Origin: Clostridiales bacterium
GTDB taxonomy: Bacteria > Bacillota > Clostridia > Oscillospirales > Oscillospiraceae
DNA: 51,698 nucleotides
NCBI GenBank assembly: GCA_029265975.1
Contig: JAJUGN010000011.1
Location: 1-51,698, forward strand
Direction: 5' to 3'
The position numbers and the translations under genes were made by a program. Within the stretch, counting starts at the first letter, position 1. Each line of letters begins with the position of its first letter. Positions 6,729-14,041 of this stretch are shown piece after piece. The notes beneath the pieces are model-generated. The model ran no database searches. It was not told the DNA's origin and saw only the letters and a program-made list of their open reading frames with translations.

Positions 6729-7638
6729 AATCAGCCTTGCATTCGACACGAGCAATTATACGACAAGCGCGGCCTGGTTCGACGGGGAGGGCGGCGAAAA
6801 CGCCGGAAGAGCGCTGGAAGTGCCGGAGGGGGAGCTTGGGCTCCGCCAGAGCGAAGCGCTTTTCGCCCATATAAAAAGGCTTCCGGAGGTAACGGAAGCG
6901 CTTAAGCTAAGGCACGGCGCGGACATCGCGGCAATCGGGGCGGCCTCGAAGCCCAGGGAGGGCGAGGACTCGTATATGCCCTGCTTCCTTGCGGGACTTT
7001 CGCAGGGCAGCACGACCGCAATGGCGATAGACGTGCCGTTTTTCGCATTTTCCCACCAGCAGGGGCATATAGCCTCCGCTGCCTGGTCTGCGGGCCGAAT
7101 CGACCTTCTTACACAAAAGCATCTCGCCTGGCACATATCGGGAGGAACTACCGATCTGCTCCTCGTCGAGCCCAACGACCGGAGCATAAGCTGCAAATGC
7201 ATAGGGGGATCCACCGACCTCGCGGCGGGCCAAATCGTCGACAGGGCGGGAGGGGTTCTCGGACTCCGCTTCCCGGCCGGCAGGGAGCTTGAAGCCCTGT
7301 CCTCAAAGGCCGACAAAAAGGATTTCTTTGCGCCGAAGGTAAACGAGCTCAGCTTCTCGCTCTCGGGCGTTGAGAACAAGGTGCAGGAATACTATTTTAC
7401 CACCAAGAACAGGGAGAATACCGCCTACTTTGCCATGCGCTCGATAATTTCGGCGATAGAGCGCGTGACGCTGAACGCGAAGGAGAGGTTCGGAGACCTT
7501 CCGGTGCTCTTTGCGGGCGGGGTTTCCTCCAATCTTCTTGTAAGGGAGATCGTGCCAGGCGTATATCCGGAGCCGAGATACGCAACCGACAACGCGATGG
7601 GTATCGCTATTCTGGCGTACAGGCAGGTTTTCAAATGA
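6721..7638 (+). CDS. TsaD/Kae1-like (peptidase M22 superfamily) protein
   Basis: This 305-residue ASKHA-fold protein starts ISLAFDTSNYTTSAAW and carries an HxxxH metal site (FSHQQGHIASA) plus SGGTTDLLLV and a C-terminal FAGGVSSN motif. These are the hallmarks of the TsaD/Kae1 family, which transfers threonylcarbamoyl to tRNA A37. It is shorter and more divergent than true TsaD, and clostridial genomes usually have a separate TsaD, so it is probably a paralogue of unknown role. ATG 6721 overlaps nusB by eight bases, and the stop overlaps xseA (ATGA). It could instead be a sole, reduced TsaD, which this window cannot settle. Confidence 0.82.
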   Translation: MGKISLAFDTSNYTTSAAWFDGEGGENAGRALEVPEGELGLRQSEALFAHIKRLPEVTEALKLRHGADIAAIGAASKPREGEDSYMPCFLAGLSQGSTTAMAIDVPFFAFSHQQGHIASAAWSAGRIDLLTQKHLAWHISGGTTDLLLVEPNDRSISCKCIGGSTDLAAGQIVDRAGGVLGLRFPAGRELEALSSKADKKDFFAPKVNELSFSLSGVENKVQEYYFTTKNRENTAYFAMRSIISAIERVTLNAKERFGDLPVLFAGGVSSNLLVREIVPGVYPEPRYATDNAMGIAILAYRQVFK

Positions 7639-8843
7639 ATCCCAGAATCTACGGCGTAACCGAGCTCAACAACAGAATCAAGGCCCTGCTGGACTCTGAC
7701 GCGGAGCTCGCCTCGGTATTTGTCCGGGGCGAGCTGTCAAATTATAAGGTCTACCCTTCGGGGCACCATTACTTCACTCTGAAGGACCAGGAGGGCACGC
7801 TCCGCGCCGTTATGTTCAAGTACGACGCGTCAAAGCTCAAATTCCGCCCCGAAAACGGAATGAAGGTAATAGCGCTCGGCAGAATAACCGTGTTCCCGCG
7901 CGACGGGCAGTACCAGCTTTACTGCTCGGAGCTTTCCGCCGACGGAGTCGGCGACCTGCATTTGGCCTTTGAGCAGCTCAGGGACAGGCTTTTTAAGGAA
8001 GGGCTCTTCGACAAGGCCCATAAAAAGCCGCTGCCGCGCTATCCTGAAAGGATTGCGGTGATTACATCCTCTGCCGGAGCCGCCGTACGCGATATTATAC
8101 GCGTCCTCGGGAAACGCTACCCGGCGGCAAAAGTCGTCGTGCTGCCCGTCAGGGTGCAGGGTGAGGAGGCTCCGCCGGAAATCGTCGGCGCGATAAGGTA
8201 CGCGAACCGGTATAAGGTTGCCGACCTGATAATAACAGGGCGCGGAGGAGGCTCCATAGAGGATCTTTGGGCCTTTAACGACGAGCGGGTCGCCCGCGCG
8301 ATATTCGATTCGGAAATCCCCGTGATTTCGGCGGTCGGGCACGAGCCGGACGTCACGATAGCGGATTACGTCGCCGATCTGAGAGCCGCGACTCCCTCTA
8401 ACGCCGCGGAGCTTGCCGTGCCCGATTCCTCGGAGCTGCGCGAGGCGCTTTTAAGCATGGAGATACGCTCCGTGCAGGCCCTGAAAAGGTCGATAAATTC
8501 GCGCAGGGAAAGGCTCGCAACAATCGCGGAAAAGCGGGTTATGAAAAACCCGCTTTATTACCTGGAGGACAGGCGGCTGCTCCTCGACCATCTGCAGAAG
8601 AGGCTCGCCGCCGCCGCGCAGAGAACCGTTTCGCTTGGAAAGGAGCGTTATGTGCGCCTGGCGGCGTCGCTTGACGCGATGAGCCCGCTCAAGGTGCTCG
8701 CGAGGGGCTATTCGCTGGCTCAGAGGACCGACGGCGGAGTGGTCAAGTCGGCCGGCGAAGTCGAGGAGGGAGAGGACCTTATACTGCGCCTTTGCGAAGG
8801 CGCCCTGAAATGCGAGGTAAAGGAGAGGCTTGAAAATGTCTGA
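7635..8843 (+). CDS. xseA: exodeoxyribonuclease VII large subunit
   Basis: This 402-residue protein has an N-terminal OB-fold (RIYGVTELNNRIKALL through the GHHYFTLKD strand) and a catalytic central domain beginning RIAVITSSAGAAVRDI. Later motifs are GRGGGSIEDLWAFNDE and SAVGHEPDVTIADYVADLRA, diagnostic for XseA, then a long coiled-coil helix and a short tail. With XseB it degrades single-stranded DNA bidirectionally to oligonucleotides. ATG overlaps the preceding stop by four bases. It is part of a nusB-xseA-xseB-ispA run often conserved in Firmicutes. Confidence 0.95.
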   Translation: MNPRIYGVTELNNRIKALLDSDAELASVFVRGELSNYKVYPSGHHYFTLKDQEGTLRAVMFKYDASKLKFRPENGMKVIALGRITVFPRDGQYQLYCSELSADGVGDLHLAFEQLRDRLFKEGLFDKAHKKPLPRYPERIAVITSSAGAAVRDIIRVLGKRYPAAKVVVLPVRVQGEEAPPEIVGAIRYANRYKVADLIITGRGGGSIEDLWAFNDERVARAIFDSEIPVISAVGHEPDVTIADYVADLRAATPSNAAELAVPDSSELREALLSMEIRSVQALKRSINSRRERLATIAEKRVMKNPLYYLEDRRLLLDHLQKRLAAAAQRTVSLGKERYVRLAASLDAMSPLKVLARGYSLAQRTDGGVVKSAGEVEEGEDLILRLCEGALKCEVKERLENV

Positions 8844-9066
8844 AAAAATGAACTTTGAAAAGTCCATGGCGAGACTGGAGGAGATTGTGAAGCAGCTTGA
8901 GCGCGGCGACGTGCCGCTTGAAAGCTCGCTGGCGCTTTTCGAGGAGGGGACAGCCCTTATAAGGAGCTGCGGGAGCTTTCTCGACGAAGCGGAGCAGAAG
9001 GTCGTCAGGCTTATGAAGACGGAAAGCGGCGAGCCGGCGGAGATTCCTTTCGGCGGGGAAGAATAG
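8836..9066 (+). CDS. xseB: exodeoxyribonuclease VII small subunit
   Basis: This 76-residue helical protein contains FEKSMARLEEIVKQLERGDV and PLESSLALFEEGTALIR, the canonical XseB hairpin that wraps the long helix of XseA. ATG 8836 overlaps the xseA stop by eight bases and is seven bases after GGAGAGG inside xseA. An in-frame TTG at 8830 is too close to that Shine-Dalgarno. The ispA start follows after two bases. Confidence 0.94.
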   Translation: MSEKMNFEKSMARLEEIVKQLERGDVPLESSLALFEEGTALIRSCGSFLDEAEQKVVRLMKTESGEPAEIPFGGEE

Positions 9067-9068
9067 CC

Positions 9069-9941
9069 ATGCGCGGGATTTATGACAGGTACAGGGAGCT
9101 TACGGAAGCGCGGCTCGGCGCGTTTTTTACGGAGGAGAGGATTCCGCAGAGGCGCCTTCTCGAGGCCATGCGATACAGCCTCCTGGCCGGAGGAAAACGC
9201 ATACGCCCCGTACTCGCGATGGCTTTCTGCGCGGCTTCGGGAGGAAAAGCCGAGGACGCGCTGGATTTCGGCTGCGCCATCGAGATGCTCCATACCTATT
9301 CGCTGATACACGACGATCTGCCCTGCATGGACAACGACGAGCTCCGCCGGGGCAAGCCGACCAGTCATGTCGTTTTTGGAGAATATACGGCGGTGCTTGC
9401 GGGGGACGCTCTTCAGAGCGCGGCCTTTGAAACGCTGCTTTCCGCACCGCTTGACGCTGAGAGAAAGGCCTCTGCGGCCCTGATTCTGGCTAAAGCCTCG
9501 GGAGCCTACGGTATGTGCGGAGGCCAGCAGCTGGATATGGAGGGCGAGGGAAGGACTCTTTCCGTTTCCGAGATCGAGCTAATCCATAAACTGAAGACAG
9601 CGGAGATGATAAGGGCTGCGGCGCTGCTGGGCTGTACCGCCGCCGGAGCGGACGCAGAGAAACTGGCGGCGGCGGAGAACTATGCGGCGGCGCTCGGGCT
9701 TGCCTTCCAGATACGCGACGACATTCTCGACGTCGAAAGCACGACCGCCGCGCTCGGAAAGCCGGCCGGCTCCGACTGCGAGAATGAAAAAGCCACCTTC
9801 GCTTCGCTTCTGGGGGCCGAAAAATGCAGGGAACTTGTCATTGAAAACACGCAAACGGCCAAAAGAGCGCTCAAGCCGGCTTTTTCGGACACCGACTTCC
9901 TCGAATGGCTGGCGGATTTCCTGGCGGGAAGGCTTGCGTGA
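9069..9941 (+). CDS. ispA: polyprenyl synthetase (geranyl/farnesyl diphosphate synthase)
   Basis: This 290-residue trans-isoprenyl diphosphate synthase condenses IPP with allylic diphosphates for quinone, undecaprenyl or other isoprenoid precursors. The first aspartate-rich motif is DDLPCMDND and the second DDILD, with GGKRIRPVL near the N-terminus and GGQQLDM in the middle. The two residues between the aspartates of the first motif and the overall size fit the FPP/GGPP type. Chain length cannot be assigned firmly. It ends the nusB-xseAB-ispA cluster and is followed by a strong terminator. Confidence 0.93.
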   Translation: MRGIYDRYRELTEARLGAFFTEERIPQRRLLEAMRYSLLAGGKRIRPVLAMAFCAASGGKAEDALDFGCAIEMLHTYSLIHDDLPCMDNDELRRGKPTSHVVFGEYTAVLAGDALQSAAFETLLSAPLDAERKASAALILAKASGAYGMCGGQQLDMEGEGRTLSVSEIELIHKLKTAEMIRAAALLGCTAAGADAEKLAAAENYAAALGLAFQIRDDILDVESTTAALGKPAGSDCENEKATFASLLGAEKCRELVIENTQTAKRALKPAFSDTDFLEWLADFLAGRLA

Positions 9942-9954
9942 TTTATCGGAAACG

Positions 9955-9985
9955 AAAAAGGCTTGAGCATCAGCTCAAGCCTTTT
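9955..9985. terminator. bidirectional terminator between ispA and the MarR gene
   Basis: AAAAAGGCTTGAG pairs with CTCAAGCCTTTT around a CATCAG loop, giving a 12-bp stem with A-run and T-run on opposite sides. It lies between convergent genes and can stop both transcripts. Confidence 0.85.
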
Positions 9986-10021
9986 GCATAGATAGCATAT
10001 TGGAGAGGTGAAACGGAAATC

Positions 10022-10510
10022 TCAGACAATAGGTTTTGCGGGATCGGCCGTAGCCTCGTCCAGGGCCTCCGCGTTTGCGAGAGCCTTATCGAGAAGCATC
10101 CCGAGGCTCTCCTTCTCTTCTTCCGTGAAATTTGCCAGAATCGCATCCTCGCAGAAGAACATGTGCTCGAGCATTACTGCTCTCTGCTCCAGGGCCTTCT
10201 CCGTAGGAAGGACGCAGTTGTAGCGCGCATCCTTGATGCTGGGGGTTCTGGTTATGAAGCCCTTGTCCTCAAGCCTGTTCAGCAGACCCGAAACGGTGGG
10301 GTTTGAAAGCTGGAGAAACTTCTGGATATCCAGCTGGTTTATCTCGTCCTTGTCCTTGTAGTGGCGGATAAGATACAGAAGAATGTCGGATTGCGCCGCT
10401 GTGATGTCAAAATCTGCCAGCCGCTTGTTTCGGACCTTCAGGATCGCGTTGTTGATGCGTCTGATCTGTCTGAGGGTTCTGGTTTTCTGCGGATCATACT
10501 CAATATTCAT
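10022..10510 (-). CDS. MarR-family transcriptional regulator
   Basis: This protein of about 162 residues has a winged helix-turn-helix: AAQSDILLYLIRH, then LDIQKFLQLSNPTVSGLLNRL as recognition region, and GFITRTPSIKDARYNCVLPT as the wing. MarR proteins bind palindromic operators as dimers and are usually released by small ligands. The preferred start is the third in-frame Met (10510), six bases after AAGGTG. Starts at 10516 or 10519 would overlap that signal. A near-perfect promoter overlapped by an inverted repeat lies upstream (10556-10596), suggesting autoregulation. Target genes and ligand are unknown. Confidence 0.9.
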   Translation of the reverse strand: MNIEYDPQKTRTLRQIRRINNAILKVRNKRLADFDITAAQSDILLYLIRHYKDKDEINQLDIQKFLQLSNPTVSGLLNRLEDKGFITRTPSIKDARYNCVLPTEKALEQRAVMLEHMFFCEDAILANFTEEEKESLGMLLDKALANAEALDEATADPAKPIV

Positions 10511-10555
10511 TTCCATCACCTTATAAGCATATTTGCCATGTTAAATAACGAATAA

Positions 10556-10596
10556 ATAATAGCACCACGCTCTATTGTTGTCAATTATTAAACAAT
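10556..10596 (-). promoter_or_regulatory. MarR gene promoter with overlapping inverted repeat
   Basis: On the minus strand, TTGACA (10584-10579) and TATTAT (10561-10556) are separated by 17 bp. The perfect inverted repeat ATTGTT-N11-AACAAT (10574-10596) covers the -35 element, and a longer imperfect palindrome runs over 10578-10595. This is where an autorepressing MarR dimer would be expected to bind. Binding itself is inferred. Confidence 0.65.
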
Positions 10597-10616
10597 ATTT
10601 CAAAAATGTTAAAAAA

Positions 10617-11471
10617 TTATTCCTTAAAATGAACGTGGTTATTTATGTGATCCTCGCAGAAGCAGTGGTAGCCGACGCAGCGGGAGCAGTATCGGAATTC
10701 GAGATTGGGATAGTCCGCGTCAGTCCTTCCGCAGACGGAGCATTTGCGGCTGTAAGGCAGCTGGGCGCCCTTCTTAGGCTTGACCGTCCTCGGTTTCGGG
10801 CTTTTTGCGTATCTCCGCAGATGGTATTTGAGAGGCGAAAGCACACCGGCAAGGTAGCCGCCGCAGAAGAGATAATAGTTGAGAGCGGCGATGATCGGAA
10901 GGAAGTTGAGAGGGAAGGGATATATGACAAAAACCAAAAGAAAGTAAAAAGCGTCCAGAAGAGCGAGCCACTTTATTTTTATTGGGATAAAAAAGAACAG
11001 CAGAACCTGCGTGTCCGGGTAAAGCGTCGCAAAAGCTAAGAACATAGAGAGATTGAGGTAATGAGAGGTAATATATCCGGAAATGAGAGCCGAACGGGTG
11101 ATCAGCCAGACGATGAAGCCGTAAATGACGGTTATGAGCATGCCGGTCAGGTAGTAAATCGTGAATTTGGCGGTTCCCCACGTATTTTCAAGGTTGCTGC
11201 CTATAAAATAGTAAAAGTACAGAAACAAGGCGACGAACAGAGGGTTTCCGCCCTCGGGTATAAGGACAAAAGTCAGCAAGCGCCATACTTCGCCCGCCAG
11301 AATCCGTGACGGAGCAAATCGGAGATAGCTTATGAAGCTGCCCGTCCTGTCCATGGCGGAGAAAATGTAAACGACCGCGTTCGCTATTACGATATAGAGC
11401 ATCAGGTTCTGAACGCCGAAGCGCGGATGCTTGTAGCAGAACCTGTCTACGGCCCGTGTGAAAAATTTCAA
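10617..11471 (-). CDS. rhomboid-like membrane protein with C-terminal Cys-rich motif, probably not a protease
   Basis: This 284-residue protein has about six hydrophobic helices (residues about 22-215). The rhomboid-type loop EVWRLLTFVLIP (about 61-72) and GSNLENTWGTAKFTIYYL (about 91-108) support membership of the rhomboid/Derlin fold. The usual catalytic GxSG segment is replaced by NLSMFLAFATLYPD, so proteolysis is doubtful. The cytoplasmic tail (about 243-276) has CSVCG, CSRC and CFC with nearby histidines, like a zinc-binding knuckle. The start is TTG 11471, seven bases after GGAGGT. The MarR gene follows after about 100 bp but has its own promoter. Confidence 0.75.
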   Translation of the reverse strand: MKFFTRAVDRFCYKHPRFGVQNLMLYIVIANAVVYIFSAMDRTGSFISYLRFAPSRILAGEVWRLLTFVLIPEGGNPLFVALFLYFYYFIGSNLENTWGTAKFTIYYLTGMLITVIYGFIVWLITRSALISGYITSHYLNLSMFLAFATLYPDTQVLLFFFIPIKIKWLALLDAFYFLLVFVIYPFPLNFLPIIAALNYYLFCGGYLAGVLSPLKYHLRRYAKSPKPRTVKPKKGAQLPYSRKCSVCGRTDADYPNLEFRYCSRCVGYHCFCEDHINNHVHFKE

Positions 11472-11511
11472 GAGAGCACCTCCGCAGAAAAAATAGCCTT
11501 TGCAGGTATTA

Positions 11512-11540
11512 ATTATAGCAGAATTGTTCCGAATTGTCCA
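11512..11540 (-). promoter_or_regulatory. promoter of the rhomboid-like gene
   Basis: On the minus strand, TGGACA (11540-11535) and a consensus TATAAT (11517-11512) are 17 bp apart and about 40 bp upstream of the TTG start. Confidence 0.6.
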
Positions 11541-11606
11541 ATGAGTATTTTAGACGAAAAAGAGCCTCTGAAATCGAATTTTAGACTTTAAGTTGAGATA
11601 AAACTA

Positions 11607-11615
11607 TGATATAAT
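11607..11615 (+). promoter_or_regulatory. metK: extended -10 promoter for metK
   Basis: TGATATAAT is an extended -10 element with a consensus TATAAT at 11610-11615. The -35 region at 17 bp spacing (TTTAAG) is poor, as is common for extended -10 promoters. Transcription would start near 11622, leaving a leader of about 180 nt. Confidence 0.55.
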
Positions 11616-11621
11616 CATCTT

Positions 11622-11802
11622 TATCTACCACGCGAATATTCAAAAAAATGACAAAACCATCACATGGGTTCCGCGCGGGCAGCAAGTCCCGCTGACGAAA
11701 ATTTATAACGGCGAGCCGCGGCCTATGCGGCAAACGCGAATGACGGGCAATTGCTTTCCTCAGGGAAGCGCCCATCCTTTCGCGGAATGAATGGAGGTTT
11801 AT
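11622..11802 (+). ncRNA. structured 5' leader of metK, class not identified
   Basis: This accounts for most of the 330-bp gap before metK. Predicted stems in order: AACCAT/ATGGGTT with a bulge (11655-11670); GCGGG/CCCGC with an 8-nt loop (11675-11692); GCCGC/GCGGC (11715-11731); and a long irregular stem CGCGAA...TTCGCG enclosing GGGC/GCCC and GCTTTCC/GGGAAGC (11735-11784). It ends just before the GGAGG of metK. I do not see the conserved core of SAM-I, the SAM-II layout, or a T-box sequence. A cis-regulatory RNA, possibly sensing S-adenosylmethionine or a related metabolite, is an inference from position and structure. No U-run terminator is present, so control at translation initiation is more likely. 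Confidence 0.5.
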
Positions 11803-12984
11803 ATGACTAACAGAATTTTTACATCCGAATCCGTTACAGAAGGCCATCCCGACAAGATGTGCGACCAGATTTCGGACGCGGTGCTCGACGCAATAATTTC
11901 CATGGACAGGGACGCAAGGGTGGCCTGCGAGGCGGTGGTAACCACCGGCATGGCGCTCGTAATGGGTCAGATAACTACATCCTGCTATGCGGATATCCCG
12001 TCCATCGTGCGCGAGACCGTCAGGGACATCGGGTACGACAAGCCGGAGTTCGGCTTTGACTGCAACTCCTGCGCCGTGCTCACATCCATCTGCGAGCAGA
12101 GCCCCGATATCGCGCTCGGCGTCGACAATTCCTATGAGTATAAGCAGAGCGGAGAGGACGACGCCGACAAAATAGGCGCGGGAGACCAGGGCGCGATGTT
12201 CGGCTTTGCCTGCGACGAGACTCCGGAGCTAATGCCGGCCTCCATTTCAATGGCTCACGCTCTCGCCAGAAGGCTCGCGGAGGTCAGAAAGAACGGCGAG
12301 CTGCCATTCCTGCGCCCGGACGGCAAAACCCAGGTTTCAGTTGAGTACGGCGAAGGCAATAGGATCGAGCGCTGCTCCGCCATAGTGATCTCGACGCAGC
12401 ATGCCCCGGAAATAGGAATTGAAAAGCTGCGAGAAGCGGTCTACGACTCCGTTATCAAACCCGTCATAAGCGAGAAGTATATCGACAAGTCTACCAAAAT
12501 ATATATAAACCCGACCGGCAGGTTCGTCGTAGGAGGACCGGTCGGCGACACGGGTCTTACGGGGAGAAAAATAATTGTGGATACCTACGGAGGGCGCGGG
12601 GCCCACGGAGGCGGAGCCTTCTCCGGAAAGGACCCCACCAAGGTCGACCGCAGCGCTTCTTACATGGTGCGCTACATTGCAAAAAACATAGTCGCTGCGG
12701 GGCTGGCCAGACAGTGCCAGATCGAGGTATCGTACGCGATAGGCGTCGCGCATCCCGTATCGGTGCTCATAGACACCATGGGAACCGGCGTCGTACCCGA
12801 CGAGAGGCTCGCACAGCTCGTCGGCGAGATGTTCGACCTTCGCCCCGCAAAGATAATATCGTACTTTGATCTTCGCCGTCCCATATACAGGCAGACCGCC
12901 GCTTACGGCCATTTCGGCAGACCGGACCTTGACCTCCCCTGGGAGAGGACGGATATGGCCGAAGGGCTTAAAAACAGCATCTGA
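11803..12984 (+). CDS. metK: S-adenosylmethionine synthetase
   Basis: This 393-residue enzyme makes S-adenosylmethionine from methionine and ATP. Family motifs are present in order: [20 protein letters not shown] at the N-terminus, the ATP-binding [30 protein letters not shown], and the phosphate-binding [17 protein letters not shown]. Length is normal for bacterial MetK. The start is ATG 11803, six bases after GGAGG; an in-frame ATG at 11791 contains that Shine-Dalgarno. It stands behind the structured leader at 11622-11802 and is followed 22 bases later by the glycosyltransferase gene. Confidence 0.97.
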   Translation: MTNRIFTSESVTEGHPDKMCDQISDAVLDAIISMDRDARVACEAVVTTGMALVMGQITTSCYADIPSIVRETVRDIGYDKPEFGFDCNSCAVLTSICEQSPDIALGVDNSYEYKQSGEDDADKIGAGDQGAMFGFACDETPELMPASISMAHALARRLAEVRKNGELPFLRPDGKTQVSVEYGEGNRIERCSAIVISTQHAPEIGIEKLREAVYDSVIKPVISEKYIDKSTKIYINPTGRFVVGGPVGDTGLTGRKIIVDTYGGRGAHGGGAFSGKDPTKVDRSASYMVRYIAKNIVAAGLARQCQIEVSYAIGVAHPVSVLIDTMGTGVVPDERLAQLVGEMFDLRPAKIISYFDLRRPIYRQTAAYGHFGRPDLDLPWERTDMAEGLKNSI

Positions 12985-13006
12985 GCTTGTAAAGGGATGA
13001 TTGCAA

Positions 13007-14023
13007 ATGCCTAAAATAAGCGTTATCGTGCCCGTATATAAGGCGGAAAACCTGCTCAGGACCTGCGTTGACTCCGCTTTAGCTCAGACTTACACCGATA
13101 TAGAGGTAATACTCGTGGACGACGGCTCCCCGGACTCAAGCGGCAGGATATGCGACGAATATGCCGCGGCGGATCCGCGGGTGCGCGTAATCCATCAGGA
13201 GAACGCCGGCGTCAGCGCCGCGAGAAACGCGGGCATAGGCATAGCCAGAGGCGACTATCTGCTTTTTCTCGACAGCGACGATTACCTCGACAGGGACGCC
13301 TGCAAGAAGCTCGTAGGAGCCTTTAAAATCAGCGGAGCGGATGTGGTCGGCTGCGGGAACTGGAACGTGGGACCGGACGGCTCGCGTGTCAGCGTGCCTT
13401 TTTTCCTGCCGGCCGGAACCTATGATAAGAAAGATATAATGGACAAGATAGTGCGCCCAATGCTGAGGGACAGGACCAGCGGAAACGCCCTCAACGGATT
13501 CATATGGCATTACCTGTTCAGCCGCGAGGTTGTGACCAGCAACGGGATCAGCTTCTCCGGCGCATATCTTGAGGACGAGCTCTTCCTCATCGAATACCTT
13601 TGCTGCTCGAACAGGCTCATCTCGATACAGGAGAACCTTTACAGCTATTACAACAACCCGGCCTCGGCGACCAAGCGCTACATGAAAAACTTCGAAGAGG
13701 TTTTTATGGACTTTTTTGCCGCAAAGAGCAGGCTGGTTTCCAAATTTGACATACAGGGCATATCCGGCTGGGAGAACTCCACTCTCTGGGCGGGTATACT
13801 TATTGCCGTCGGAAACGAATACGCACCGGGAAACGAAGCGTCTGTTTTGGGAAAAATGAAAAACATAAAAACCCTTTGCGAAAAGGAACCCTTCAAAACG
13901 GCCATCGCTTCGGGAAAGCCCGAGGGGGCGGGGAAACGCAAGCAGATAGTGATAGATCTCGTGTCGTCAAAAAGCTACTGGCTGCTGACGCTCCTTTATC
14001 TTATAAAAAACAGCGGAAGATAG
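13007..14023 (+). CDS. glycosyltransferase family 2
   Basis: This protein of about 338 residues begins PKISVIVPVYKAENLLRTCV and has the nucleotide-sugar and metal motifs of GT-A/GT2 enzymes: ILVDDGSPDSSG, then GVSAARNAGIGIARGDYLLF and LDSDDYLD. It probably transfers a sugar from an NDP donor to a cell-surface polysaccharide. The acceptor and sugar are unknown. ATG 13007 is favoured over TTG 13001 on spacing from AAAGGGA. It is directly followed by an O-antigen-ligase-like gene, so the pair probably serves one surface glycan. Confidence 0.9.
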   Translation: MPKISVIVPVYKAENLLRTCVDSALAQTYTDIEVILVDDGSPDSSGRICDEYAAADPRVRVIHQENAGVSAARNAGIGIARGDYLLFLDSDDYLDRDACKKLVGAFKISGADVVGCGNWNVGPDGSRVSVPFFLPAGTYDKKDIMDKIVRPMLRDRTSGNALNGFIWHYLFSREVVTSNGISFSGAYLEDELFLIEYLCCSNRLISIQENLYSYYNNPASATKRYMKNFEEVFMDFFAAKSRLVSKFDIQGISGWENSTLWAGILIAVGNEYAPGNEASVLGKMKNIKTLCEKEPFKTAIASGKPEGAGKRKQIVIDLVSSKSYWLLTLLYLIKNSGR

Positions 14024-14041
14024 ACCTTGGGAGGAAAAGAA

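Noticed and set aside
11622-11802. A SAM-I or other known SAM riboswitch before metK.
   Set aside because: The conserved SAM-I core and the small SAM-II layout were not found. I therefore listed the leader only as an unidentified structured RNA.
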